From JAUIAI01 sp049680625 (GTDB lineage Bacteria > Pseudomonadota > Gammaproteobacteria > Burkholderiales > Burkholderiaceae_E), in the NCBI GenBank assembly GCA_049680625.1, contig JBAUID010000243.1, positions 1 to 64,000 on the forward strand: a DNA stretch of 64,000 nucleotides, in the 5' to 3' direction. Under the pieces are notes generated by a model. The model had not been told where the DNA came from. It did no database searches and worked only from the letters and a program-made list of their open reading frames with translations. Below are positions 45,123 to 54,470 of the stretch, one piece after another (positions within the stretch are counted from its first letter, which is position 1; every line of letters starts with the position of its first letter). The position numbers were made by a program, and so were the translations under genes.

Positions 45123-46238
45123 ATGGCTTTTATTAAGGCAACCCGAGAGGCGATTCTCAAACCCCTGCAAACGGTTTCCGGAATCGTTGAAAGGCGTCAT
45201 ACCTTGCCTATTCTCGCCAACGTTTTGCTTGAGAAAAAAGGTGGGGATGTTTCTTTCCTGGCAACCGATGTTGAGATCCAGGTGCAAACGAGTGCTCAAA
45301 TTGGTGCTGGCACCGATGATCAGTCAATCACGGTTTCTGCCCGTAAACTGCTTGATATTCTCAAAGCCCTGCCCGATCTCGGTGATGGCGAAGTTGGCAT
45401 AAATGTCAGCAATCGCAAGGCAAGTATTACCGCGGGGAAAAGCCGGTTTTCTCTGCAAACCCTTGAGGCTGGCGACTTTCCCAGCGTTTCGCCAAGCAGC
45501 ACCTACGCAGCTTCGTTTGAGCTGCCGCAAAAAACGCTGCGTCACTTGTTCCAGATGGTTTACTTCGCCATGGCGCAGCAAGACATCCGCTACTACCTCA
45601 ACGGTCTATTGCTGGTTACCGAAGGCGACATAGTTCGAGTGATAGCCACGGACGGTCATCGCCTCGCTTACTGCGAAACAACAATTGATGGCGCCAGTCT
45701 GGCCAGCCAGGAAGTCATTATTCCGCGCAAGTCGGTTCTCGAATTGCAGCGTTTGCTCGACGACAGCGATGACCCCGTCGCTATCGATATTGCAACCAAC
45801 CAGGTTCGGCTGCGTTTTGGCGATGTCACGATGTTGTCCAAACTGGTGGAAGGTAAGTTCCCCGATTATCAGCGGGTGATTCCCACTGGATACAAAAACC
45901 AACTGTCGATCGATCGCGCTGTATTGGCTGGATCACTCACGCGGGCTTCGATTCTGACCTCAGACAAATTCAAAGGCATCCGTCTCACTCTGTCTGACGA
46001 AACTTTGAAAATCCAGATTACCAATGCCGATCAGGAAGAGGCTATTGAAGAACTGGATGCCAATTATTACGGCGAGCCAATCGAAATTGGTTTCAACGTC
46101 GGGTACTTATCCGATGTACTTGCCAACCTCAAAAATGAAAAAGTCATTCTTTCATTTGGCGACTCTAACAGCAGCGCATTGATTACCACTGAAGACGAAC
46201 CCGGCTTCAAGTATGTCGTGATGCCAATGAGAATTTAA
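45123..46238 (+). CDS. dnaN: DNA polymerase III beta sliding clamp
   Basis: Ring-shaped processivity factor, 371 residues in three repeated domains; typical segments are ERRHTLPILANVLLE, VIATDGHRLAYCE and the C-terminal VVMPMRI. The ATG follows an AT-rich stretch and has no Shine-Dalgarno I can see. The next gene is gyrB, with no recF between. Confidence 0.99.
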   Translation: MAFIKATREAILKPLQTVSGIVERRHTLPILANVLLEKKGGDVSFLATDVEIQVQTSAQIGAGTDDQSITVSARKLLDILKALPDLGDGEVGINVSNRKASITAGKSRFSLQTLEAGDFPSVSPSSTYAASFELPQKTLRHLFQMVYFAMAQQDIRYYLNGLLLVTEGDIVRVIATDGHRLAYCETTIDGASLASQEVIIPRKSVLELQRLLDDSDDPVAIDIATNQVRLRFGDVTMLSKLVEGKFPDYQRVIPTGYKNQLSIDRAVLAGSLTRASILTSDKFKGIRLTLSDETLKIQITNADQEEAIEELDANYYGEPIEIGFNVGYLSDVLANLKNEKVILSFGDSNSSALITTEDEPGFKYVVMPMRI

Positions 46239-46278
46239 TGCAATCCCGCGATACTGAATCCCGTTAGGTTACTCACCA

Positions 46279-48732
46279 ATGCCAGAAAACAAAGAAAACG
46301 AAGCCGATTACGGCTCGTCCTCGATCAAGATGTTGAAAGGCCTGGAGGCTGTTCGCAAGCGTCCTGGTATGTACATTGGCGATACCGCCGACGGTACCGG
46401 TTTGCACCACATGGTGTTTGAGGTTGTCGATAACGCAATCGACGAAGCGCTGGCTGGTCATTGTGATGAAATTGTCGTCACCATTCATACCGACAATTCA
46501 ATATCCGTAACGGACAACGGGCGAGGAATTCCAACCGATATTCACGCTGATGACGAAGAGAAAAGGTCAGCCGCCGAAATTGTCATGACCGAGTTGCACG
46601 CCGGCGGCAAGTTCGATCAGAACAGCTACAAAGTCTCTGGTGGTTTACACGGCGTTGGTGTTTCCGTTGTAAATGCATTATCTCAATGGCTGCGTCTGAC
46701 GGTACGTCGCAACGGTGAAGTTCACTACCTTGAGTTTCGCCATGGTGATCGTCTTGAGCCAATGAAAGTAATCGGCAAAACTGATAAACGTGGAACAGAA
46801 GTCCATTTCAGAGCGGCTGAAGAAACCTTCGGCGTTGTGGAGTTCTCTTACGATATTCTCGCCAAGCGCTTGCGCGAACTGTCTTTTCTGAATAATGGGG
46901 TCGGCATCAAGCTGGTCGATCAACGCACAGCGACAGAAGAAGATTTTGCATTTCTGGGCGGCGTGATGGGTTTTGTTTCTTACATTAACCAAACTAAAAC
47001 CGCGGTGAATCCCGTAATCTTCAATGCGTCGGGAAGCAAAGATACAGACGACGGAATGGAAATTACGGTTGATGTAGCGATGCAATGGAATAGCGGATTC
47101 ACCGAACAAGTCCTGTGTTTTACCAATAACATTCCGCAACGCGACGGTGGTACGCACTTAACCGGCCTGCGCGCTGCGATGACCCGGGTTATTAATAAAT
47201 ACATCGAAGAAAAAGAGTTTGCCAAGAAAGCCAAGGTAGAAACTACCGGCGATGATATGCGCGAAGGTTTAACCTGCGTATTGTCAGTAAAAGTACCCGA
47301 GCCAAAATTCTCTTCACAAACCAAGGACAAACTGGTTTCGTCTGAAGTGCGTGCGCCGGTAGAAGAAGTCGTGGCACGTGAACTCGAAGCTTATCTTCAG
47401 GAAAACCCAAACGACGCCAAAGTTATTTGTGCCAAGATCATTGATGCTGCTCGTGGCCGGGAGGCCGCGCGTAAAGCCCGCGACATGACCCGGCGAAAAG
47501 GTTTGCTCGACGGAGTTGGTTTGCCAGGAAAACTGGCCGACTGCCAGGAAAAAGACCCGGCAAAAAGCGAAATTTTTATCGTTGAGGGCGATTCAGCCGG
47601 TGGGTCTGCAAAGCAAGGCCGTGATCGAAAGTTTCAGGCAATTTTGCCGCTGCGCGGTAAAGTACTCAATGTTGAAAAAGCCCGTTTTGACAAGTTGATT
47701 TCTTCTGAGCAGATTGCCACTCTGATCACCGCATTGGGTACTGGCATCGGGCCGGAGTACGATGTAGACAAGCTACGTTATCACCGGATCATAATCATGA
47801 CCGATGCTGACGTTGATGGCGCACATATTCGTACCTTGCTCCTGACATTCTTTTACCGTCAGATGCCAGATCTTGTCGACCGTGGTTATATCTATATTGC
47901 CCAACCGCCGCTGTATAAGGTTAAACACAACAAAGATGAACGGTACTTAAAAGACGATAGCGAGTTAGACCAACATATGCTGCGTCTCGCGCTCGAGGGT
48001 GCGCAACTCGCGCCGTCAATTGATGCCGACGCGATCCAGGGTGAAGCATTAGCCGAAATGGTGCGTAAATATTTACTGGCTGAATCGGTCATTACCCGCC
48101 TGACCCGGGTACTCGACCCGCAGGCGTTAAGAAAAATTCTTAACGGTTATCAACCCAATTTGTCGACAGAAGAAAAAGCCATCGAATCAGCTGAACAGCT
48201 ACAGGCTTTATTTGTTCAAAGTAGTGATATCGGTGATCAGCCTCCGACTGTGCGTGCTGAATACAGCGACAAGCACGAGCAATGGCGATTACTGATAGAA
48301 CGTTATCTGCACGGGAACGTTCGAGTGTCGGTGCTCGACCACGACTTTATCCAGTCGGCTGATTACGCCACCCTGGCAGAGGCTGGCACGTTGGTAAAAG
48401 GGCTGATAGCGGATGCCGGTGAAATCAGGCGGGGCACTGGCGATAGGCAGCGCACTTCACGGGTAACCAATTTTGGTGCTGCTGTTCGCTGGTTGCTGGC
48501 TGAGGCAGAACGCGGGGTCAGTCTGCAGCGTTACAAGGGGTTGGGTGAGATGAACGCTGACCAGTTGTGGGAAACCACAATGGATGCGCAGGCGCGGCGT
48601 TTGCTTAAGGTCCAGATCGAAGATGCTATTTCCGCCGACCAGATTTTCTCTACCCTGATGGGTGACGATGTCGAACCTCGGCGCGCGTTCATCGAAAAAT
48701 ATGCGCTTGTTGCGCAGAACATTGATGCCTGA
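46279..48732 (+). CDS. gyrB: DNA gyrase subunit B
   Basis: ATPase subunit of gyrase, 817 residues. GHKL ATPase motifs EVVDNAIDEALAG, DNGRGIP and GGLHGVGVSVVNAL; TOPRIM motifs EGDSAGGSAKQGRDR and DADVDGAHIRTLLLTF. The length shows the insert in the C-terminal half typical of proteobacterial GyrB. Starts 40 bases after dnaN. Confidence 0.99.
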   Translation: MPENKENEADYGSSSIKMLKGLEAVRKRPGMYIGDTADGTGLHHMVFEVVDNAIDEALAGHCDEIVVTIHTDNSISVTDNGRGIPTDIHADDEEKRSAAEIVMTELHAGGKFDQNSYKVSGGLHGVGVSVVNALSQWLRLTVRRNGEVHYLEFRHGDRLEPMKVIGKTDKRGTEVHFRAAEETFGVVEFSYDILAKRLRELSFLNNGVGIKLVDQRTATEEDFAFLGGVMGFVSYINQTKTAVNPVIFNASGSKDTDDGMEITVDVAMQWNSGFTEQVLCFTNNIPQRDGGTHLTGLRAAMTRVINKYIEEKEFAKKAKVETTGDDMREGLTCVLSVKVPEPKFSSQTKDKLVSSEVRAPVEEVVARELEAYLQENPNDAKVICAKIIDAARGREAARKARDMTRRKGLLDGVGLPGKLADCQEKDPAKSEIFIVEGDSAGGSAKQGRDRKFQAILPLRGKVLNVEKARFDKLISSEQIATLITALGTGIGPEYDVDKLRYHRIIIMTDADVDGAHIRTLLLTFFYRQMPDLVDRGYIYIAQPPLYKVKHNKDERYLKDDSELDQHMLRLALEGAQLAPSIDADAIQGEALAEMVRKYLLAESVITRLTRVLDPQALRKILNGYQPNLSTEEKAIESAEQLQALFVQSSDIGDQPPTVRAEYSDKHEQWRLLIERYLHGNVRVSVLDHDFIQSADYATLAEAGTLVKGLIADAGEIRRGTGDRQRTSRVTNFGAAVRWLLAEAERGVSLQRYKGLGEMNADQLWETTMDAQARRLLKVQIEDAISADQIFSTLMGDDVEPRRAFIEKYALVAQNIDA

Positions 48733-48759
48733 CCCCAACTCAATCCGGATAAATACCTG

Positions 48760-49257
48760 ATGGATGCTGGTACCGCCGCCTATATTGCGTTGTGGGTACT
48801 GGTTGCCGCAATGTTGTTGCTTGGCCTGGTTGGGGTTATCTTGCCGGCTATCCCCGGCACTATTCTCGTGTTCGGCGGTGTTTTGCTGGGGGCCTGGATA
48901 GACGACTTCACCCGAATTTCAACAACAATCGTGGTTATCGCCGGTGTGCTGGCGGTGATCGCCTGGGTTGCTGACTACGTGTCAGCGATGCTCGGAGCCA
49001 AACGTGCCGGGGCATCAAAAACTGCGGTAGTAGGGGCGGCTATTGGCACTGTCGTTGGCTTGTTTTTTGGCCTGGTTGGCTTGCTGTTCTTTCCGCTGAT
49101 TGGTGCGGCTATTGGTGAGTATCTTGCCATCAGTGACTTACGCCGGGCCGGTAATGTCGGTGTCGCGACCTGGATCGGAATGCTGATTGGTACGGTGGTA
49201 AAGGTTGTACTGACGTTTTTTACGATCGGCATATTTCTGGTGGCGCTGATTTTTTGA
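48760..49257 (+). CDS. DUF456 family membrane protein
   Basis: 165 residues, nearly all hydrophobic, four to five membrane helices with Gly-rich loops. The pattern LVGVILPAIPGTILVFGGVLLGAW then DYVSAMLGAKRAGASK is diagnostic of DUF456. Function unknown. Follows gyrB closely. Confidence 0.88.
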   Translation: MDAGTAAYIALWVLVAAMLLLGLVGVILPAIPGTILVFGGVLLGAWIDDFTRISTTIVVIAGVLAVIAWVADYVSAMLGAKRAGASKTAVVGAAIGTVVGLFFGLVGLLFFPLIGAAIGEYLAISDLRRAGNVGVATWIGMLIGTVVKVVLTFFTIGIFLVALIF

Positions 49258-49358
49258 TTTGACACATTCGGCTATTGACCAATAGCTGCGGCTTGTTGAG
49301 TATCAAGGATGTTGTCCCAACTGTTTCCCATTCCAACGTTTTTTTCCGAGGATTCCCA

Positions 49359-49673
49359 ATGTCTGAAGATTACAAAGTAGATATCGCTAAATACGTACCA
49401 GCGGTAAACGACACGGCAGTCAGTAACATCGTGAAGTACTGCGGCATAGCGCTGCGCAGTAAAGACGCTTCACTAGTGTCTTCGTCTGACAAAAAAGAGC
49501 TGAATACGGTACGTGACGGTTTCGCCAAAAAGAAGCTCGGCCTGACCCCGGAAGATGCTGAAAAAGGAATCGAAAAAGTTTGCGAACAGATGAAGGCTGA
49601 ACGTCGCAAAAGCCGGGTAACTTTTTACTATTTGCTGGCCGAAGCAACCAACACCATGGACAAAGTGTCCTGA
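49359..49673 (+). CDS. DUF2853 family protein
   Basis: Small helical cytoplasmic protein of 104 residues: KVDIAKYVPAVNDTAVSNIV, KYCGIALRSKDASLVSSSD and a C-terminal FYYLLAEATN. This matches DUF2853, a conserved family without a known role. GAGGA stands before the ATG; a longer upstream frame is not needed. Confidence 0.88.
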   Translation: MSEDYKVDIAKYVPAVNDTAVSNIVKYCGIALRSKDASLVSSSDKKELNTVRDGFAKKKLGLTPEDAEKGIEKVCEQMKAERRKSRVTFYYLLAEATNTMDKVS

Positions 49674-49702
49674 TCGGGTAGCGGTTTGTTCGCTTTAAGG
49701 AG

Positions 49703-49730
49703 AAAAAGCCCCAATGACGGGGCTTTTTTC
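49703..49730. terminator. Bidirectional terminator between DUF2853 and the lipoprotein gene
   Basis: Stem AGCCCC / GGGGCT with a 6-base loop, A-run before and T-run after, so it can stop transcription from both sides of these convergent genes. Confidence 0.9.
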
Positions 49731-49743
49731 TGTCGGGTTCAAA

Positions 49744-50004
49744 CTAGTAGCGGCTGCGACGGGGGTTGGAGCGGCCGTAATCGCCATGTCCGGAGCCTCG
49801 GTGCGATCTGTAATTTTGGTTACGGCTGGAGCGATCGTTGTGATGGTTTGCACCGTTACCTGGTGGCGCAATAATTGCACCCAGACGTCCATGGCCACCA
49901 TGATGCCCTAAAGGGATCACCGCGCAGGATGCCAACACACTGGTAACAACGACGGCTAAACCGAGCCGGATGCAGTTCTTTGCGCGTGGGGCTGAATTGG
50001 CCAT
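49744..50004 (-). CDS. Small lipoprotein, His/Gly/Arg/Asn-rich
   Basis: 86 residues. Signal with lipobox LASC at about 24-27, then AVIPLGHHGGHGRLG and a polar tail of Asn, His, Arg, Ser and Gly that ends RRSRY. GGAGG precedes the ATG. Same design and shared CAV-PLG and RSRY motifs as the protein at 22734, so likely a paralogue. Function unknown. Confidence 0.7.
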   Translation of the reverse strand: MANSAPRAKNCIRLGLAVVVTSVLASCAVIPLGHHGGHGRLGAIIAPPGNGANHHNDRSSRNQNYRSHRGSGHGDYGRSNPRRSRY

Positions 50005-50300
50005 TGATGGCCTCCGTATTGATGGAATCGAGTCTCTTTAACGGGTCAGATGACATTGCGGTTGAAAATTGAGGCGCTAAGTACTGATTGCTTATGTATC
50101 TATTTGTAACTTGTCTTTTCGCATGGGGGTCTGACCTGCGTTGAACGCCCCGGTCCGGTTCGCCATCGCATTCAGATCCGTACCGACAAACAACATCAGT
50201 GTGCTGCGCAAAATGCAGGCATTGCATACAATGCGGGATAAACAAATAAACAAGTCAGCACGATACCTGCTGCTGACACTGCTTCCGAATCGAAAACCCT

Positions 50301-51161
50301 ATGTATAACGGCCGACAGGTTTCAGTCTCTGAACATTCGTCTAACGTCGCATTACTGACGTTTGGATCTCCGACTGGTTATGTCGATGACGACACCGAAC
50401 GTGAACTGGTCGAGGCTCTTGACTCTTTGAAACAAGCGTCGCGCCTGAGTGTTGTCGTTATAACGGGTAAAAGACCCGGCACGTTTATGCGTCATTACGA
50501 TACCCTGGTACTCGAAGCCCGGGCCCGGCAGATGAAAGCCCGCGGTTTGCAGTTTGACCCGGACAAACCGGTGCCAGAAGTTGGGATTCACCGCGTTCTG
50601 CGCGAGATTGAACAAAGCGGTAACACTTATATTGCGGCAATAAACGGTACCGCAACCGGCACCGGTTACGAATTGGCACTGGCCTGTGACTTACGTCTGG
50701 CACAAGCTGGTGACTATTTCATTGGCTTACCGGAGGTTCACCTTGGCTTGTTGCCGGGGTCGGGCGGAACCCAACGCCTGACCCGATTAGTGGGTGAGGC
50801 GCGCGCGCTGGAATTACTGTTGCTTGGCGATACCTTGTCGCCAGCGGATGCCAGGGCTTATGGCCTGGTCAATGACGTGGTCGACGGTGATGTACTACCC
50901 GTCGCATTACAGCTGGCAGAGGTTTTGGCTGAAAAGCCGGCCAGGGCACGGGCCCATATTAAGCGTCTCGTACGCGGGTTACTGCCTGCTGAGCCAGGAA
51001 AGGCCGGCAGCCAATCGCAACAAGAACGCCTGGACGGATTTGCCAGTGAGCGTACGTTGTTCTGCGACCTGCTGGTTGCCAAAGAGTCGCTACAACGCCT
51101 TGAGCAAGTTAATGCCGGGGTTTCGCCTGTACCGGGCGAACCGTTGTCAGACGCCGCCTGA
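50301..51161 (+). CDS. Enoyl-CoA hydratase/isomerase family protein
   Basis: Crotonase-fold protein of 286 residues. Oxyanion-hole segment AAINGTATGTGYELALACDLRLA and the second active-site loop GLPEVHLGLLPGSGGTQRL with the usual Glu. The first 90 residues are less typical (a long insertion LEARARQMKARG). Predicted beta-oxidation-type enzyme, substrate unknown. Confidence 0.9.
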   Translation: MYNGRQVSVSEHSSNVALLTFGSPTGYVDDDTERELVEALDSLKQASRLSVVVITGKRPGTFMRHYDTLVLEARARQMKARGLQFDPDKPVPEVGIHRVLREIEQSGNTYIAAINGTATGTGYELALACDLRLAQAGDYFIGLPEVHLGLLPGSGGTQRLTRLVGEARALELLLLGDTLSPADARAYGLVNDVVDGDVLPVALQLAEVLAEKPARARAHIKRLVRGLLPAEPGKAGSQSQQERLDGFASERTLFCDLLVAKESLQRLEQVNAGVSPVPGEPLSDAA

Positions 51162-51184
51162 GCAGATCTCAGACAGATAATTCT

Positions 51185-51793
51185 CTATCGCATTTCGTCG
51201 ATTCGGCCTTGCCACATCAGAAATGGGCCTTCAGCGATAGACAGTTGCAGCCAGGTTGCCATTGTGGATTGACCAGCCTGTTGATCAGCATTAATTAAAA
51301 ATCGCGTATCAGCCCCAAGGCGAAGTACCCCTTTTTTGCCACTGCCAGGTGGATATCGTTTCAGAAGATCGTCAAATTTCTTCTGGATTAGTTTGAGCTC
51401 CTGAGCGCTTTCTTCAGTGAGCACGTAAGCCAGGCGCAGGCGGCCAGCACGCGGGTTCAGCCAGGCAGCCATTGCTTTACCTGCGCCTTTGTCCGGGGTC
51501 TCGCCAAGCATATTCAGCGGCCGCATTCTGAGCCGACCGCCGATCGGTTCCCATGCGTCATGATCAACCGGGAACACCGCAACCCGAAAGTCGGGGCCGC
51601 GCGATGGTGTGGCCGGCACCCTGGAGTCCATATCAACGCCAACAATGATGTCCTCAGGCTTGATCGTTATAAAGTCTTTTGGGGTTACCCTGGCCAGGCG
51701 TCCGGACGAATGCTGTACCGAGGTGGCACAACCGGCAACGATCAGTGCAGTAATGGCCAGCAATAGCCATTGGGTTATGCGGTTTTGGATCAT
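51185..51793 (-). CDS. Hypothetical lipoprotein
   Basis: About 202 residues. Signal MIQNRITQWLLLAITALIVAGC with lipobox VAGC. The mature part has alternating beta and helix (FITIKPEDIIVGVDMD, LRLAYVLTEESAQELKLIQ) and no domain I recognise. A frame with 22 more residues exists; the ATG giving a proper signal peptide was chosen. Convergent with the hydratase gene, 23 bases apart. Confidence 0.65.
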   Translation of the reverse strand: MIQNRITQWLLLAITALIVAGCATSVQHSSGRLARVTPKDFITIKPEDIIVGVDMDSRVPATPSRGPDFRVAVFPVDHDAWEPIGGRLRMRPLNMLGETPDKGAGKAMAAWLNPRAGRLRLAYVLTEESAQELKLIQKKFDDLLKRYPPGSGKKGVLRLGADTRFLINADQQAGQSTMATWLQLSIAEGPFLMWQGRIDEMR

Positions 51794-52011
51794 GCGAATT
51801 TGAGAATGACCGCGGCAAAAGGTCGATGTTTTCAGATTAAGGACGCTGGTGATGGACATGCTTGTTGATTCGCTCAGGTGATTGGCGATTACATTTCGCG
51901 TTGCTTCAGACAGTCAGTGGCTGCCAGGGAGATGGGTTTGCCGCCAGTGTAGCCGGGCCCGGGCCCAACATAAGTAACGACCTGCAAACTCTGTATTACC
52001 AAGTCACCAGC

Positions 52012-52851
52012 TTAAGAGTGTTCGTTGCGTATGCGCCGAATGGTGTCGTCAAGTAAGGCCCTCGCAATACTGAGCCGCGGTGGTATCTGCGGGAGATTGT
52101 CGATATCGAACCATTGTGCGTCGGCCAGCTCGGCCGGGTCGTGATCGATTTCACCGTCGCGATATTCGGCACGGAAGGCAATCATTAACGAATTCGGGAA
52201 AGGCCAGCTCTGGCTCGCGAAATACTCGAGCTTGTGCACGCGCACCCCAACTTCTTCCATGACTTCGCGATGCACACATTGCTCGAGTGTCTCTCCGGCC
52301 TCCACGAAACCGGCCAATGCACTATAGCGACCCGGTGGGAAATTAACGCCCCGGCCCAGCAGCAATTGCCGCCCGCGGGTAATCAAGACCATCATTGCCG
52401 GAGACATCCGCGGGTACATGGTGAGCCGGCACGAACGGCATTGCTTGGCACGCTCGGCATTGCTCGACTCGGTTGGCTGACCACAGGCACCACAAAATTG
52501 ATGCGTCCGGTCCCATTCGACAACCTGAACCGCGCGCATCGCAATGGCCAGTGCCGTATCGTTCAAAACTTCAAACCAGGCACGCAGGCCGGCGGCTTTG
52601 AAACCACCTGGAAGTGAGTCTTTACTTACGTCGTCCGCCAGAGCAACACAGACATGATCGTGGTCTTCGAAGCGGCCCAGGCCAAACACCCGGCTGGCTT
52701 TGAAGCCAGCCTCACGGTATTCGAGCCAGGATCGCATCCCGGGATCAGATTCAGACTGGATCAGGTGGTCGCGCCAGAAAACATGGGCAATTGCGTCATC
52801 GGAAAGAGAGACGGAGACATCTCCCTCGAAGGTATTGGGGCTCTGTAACAT
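52012..52851 (-). CDS. nudC: NAD(H) pyrophosphatase NudC
   Basis: Nudix hydrolase that cleaves NADH and removes NAD caps from RNA, 279 residues. Zinc-ribbon Cys at about 120, 123, 138 and 141; Nudix box GFVEAGETLEQC...REVMEEVG near 181-203; and the NADH-specific SQSWPFPNSLM, which marks NudC. The ATG is preferred over a TTG 26 codons upstream. Confidence 0.93.
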   Translation of the reverse strand: MLQSPNTFEGDVSVSLSDDAIAHVFWRDHLIQSESDPGMRSWLEYREAGFKASRVFGLGRFEDHDHVCVALADDVSKDSLPGGFKAAGLRAWFEVLNDTALAIAMRAVQVVEWDRTHQFCGACGQPTESSNAERAKQCRSCRLTMYPRMSPAMMVLITRGRQLLLGRGVNFPPGRYSALAGFVEAGETLEQCVHREVMEEVGVRVHKLEYFASQSWPFPNSLMIAFRAEYRDGEIDHDPAELADAQWFDIDNLPQIPPRLSIARALLDDTIRRIRNEHS

Positions 52852-53060
52852 GAATCGGATTGTGTCACGGACAAGAGATAAAAGTGCGGCCGGTAAACTA
52901 CCGGGAGAATACCGAGCCAGCTTCGGCAAACACTATCACCGCCGAATCCCGGTTAGTGAAAGGCGACGGCAACTCGTGTTCAAATCTGCAGAGTTTGGGT
53001 ACCCGGATGGCTATTAGCTGTGTATTACGGCCAGCGGCAGTTAATTGCACTTAACTGCAG

Positions 53061-54044
53061 TTAACCGGCTAGCAGCTGCGCATAGCGCGAGACATCAACA
53101 TTGCCACCTGAAATTATGATCCCAACCCGTTTGCCCCGCAGATCGAGTTTGTCTTGTAAGACCGCGGCACTGGCCAGGCAGCCGGTTGGCTCGACGACAA
53201 TTTTCATTCGTTCGGCAAACCATCGCATCGTTTGTATCAGTTCATCATCGCTGACGACGTCGATTCGACTTACCAGGGCCTGCATAATCGGAAAGGTTAA
53301 GCCACCAACAAATTGTGTCTGGGCACCGTCGGCAATGGTGTGGGGCACATCAATGCGCACAATTTCACCACGGGCCATCGATTGTTGAGCATCATTGCCG
53401 GCGGCTGGTTCAATACCAATGACTTCACAATTGGGTGCCAGGCCATGCGCGGCTAATGCACATCCACTGATGAGCCCACCACCACCCACGCAAACGACCA
53501 GGGCATCGAGCGGGCCGGTATCTTCAAGTAGTTCGAGCGCGGCTGTACCCTGGCCGGCGATGACATCAACATGGTCGTATGGCGGAATAACGGTGAGCGA
53601 GCGTTCCGCAGCCAACGCCTGAGCGAGCTCGGCCCGATCTTGTTCATAGCGGTTGTATAAGACCACCTGAGCGCCATAGCCGCGCGTCGCAGCCAGTTTG
53701 GACGCGGGTGCATCCTCGGGCATCACAATGGTTGCAGCTATCCCGAGCAGGCTGGCAGCCAGCGCTACAGCCTGGGCATGGTTTCCCGATGAATACGCGA
53801 GAACACCTTGACGGCGTTTGGCCTCATCCAGAACGGCAAGCGCGTTATACGCGCCACGAAATTTAAACGCACCGATCCGCTGCAGGTTTTCGGCCTTAAA
53901 GAACAATTGAGCGCCGGTGAGCTGGTTCGCGGTTCTTGAGGTCAGAACCGGGGTTCGGTGGGCCACCCCGGCCAGGCGCCGGGCGGCGGCCTGCACATTG
54001 GAGAAAGAAACGGGCAGGGAATCACTTTTCATTAATTTAGTCAT
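53061..54044 (-). CDS. Threonine dehydratase / serine racemase-type PLP enzyme
   Basis: Fold type II PLP enzyme, 327 residues: PLP Lys in FKFRGAYNAL near residue 62, SSGNHAQAVALAA, Gly-rich phosphate loop VGGGGLISG, and GGNVD near the end. No C-terminal ACT domain, so not the feedback-regulated biosynthetic IlvA; nearest roles are catabolic threonine dehydratase, hydroxyaspartate ammonia-lyase or serine racemase. Confidence 0.9.
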   Translation of the reverse strand: MTKLMKSDSLPVSFSNVQAAARRLAGVAHRTPVLTSRTANQLTGAQLFFKAENLQRIGAFKFRGAYNALAVLDEAKRRQGVLAYSSGNHAQAVALAASLLGIAATIVMPEDAPASKLAATRGYGAQVVLYNRYEQDRAELAQALAAERSLTVIPPYDHVDVIAGQGTAALELLEDTGPLDALVVCVGGGGLISGCALAAHGLAPNCEVIGIEPAAGNDAQQSMARGEIVRIDVPHTIADGAQTQFVGGLTFPIMQALVSRIDVVSDDELIQTMRWFAERMKIVVEPTGCLASAAVLQDKLDLRGKRVGIIISGGNVDVSRYAQLLAG

Positions 54045-54151
54045 ATCCGTGAATCACTTTAAGCTTAGCAGTCTAGCGGGTTGAGAATCTGTTAGATTGC
54101 TTGTCCGCCGTAATTGCGGCTACTTTCAGTTCAATCAGCAAGCCCTTTCCC

Positions 54152-54175
54152 GAATAGCCGAATAGCCGAATAGCC
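54152..54175. repeat. Three 8-bp tandem repeats before the DUF3717 gene
   Basis: GAATAGCC three times in a row, ending 2 bases before the GTG start, so it covers the ribosome-binding region. Copy number could influence translation. Confidence 0.7.
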
Positions 54176-54177
54176 CA

Positions 54178-54429
54178 GTGACCCCGATCAAAATTTCCGA
54201 TCTAGAAAAGGCAATCAACCATGCTCGTCAGGCATTACCGGCTGAGGGCCAGGCGGCGGCTTTGTCGACCGATGTTGGCCTGCTCGCTGATATTTACGGC
54301 CAGCTGATTTTTCTGGGTCATAAGGCATTTGATGCGGACTCACTTGAGCCCCCCGTGCGGGCTGCCTTGTTTCGATGGATCTCCTTAAACGAGATCGAAG
54401 GTCGCGAGGGTGAAGGCCGGGCGGCATAG
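54178..54429 (+). CDS. DUF3717 family protein
   Basis: 83 residues, start GTG. ISDLEKAINHARQALPAEGQ followed by LLADIYGQLIF matches DUF3717, a small family common in Burkholderiales and of unknown role. The trait supports the taxonomic placement. Confidence 0.8.
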   Translation: MTPIKISDLEKAINHARQALPAEGQAAALSTDVGLLADIYGQLIFLGHKAFDADSLEPPVRAALFRWISLNEIEGREGEGRAA

Positions 54430-54470
54430 CGCAGCAACTATTTCAGTCGCTGGTGCCGCAATCGTGGCGC

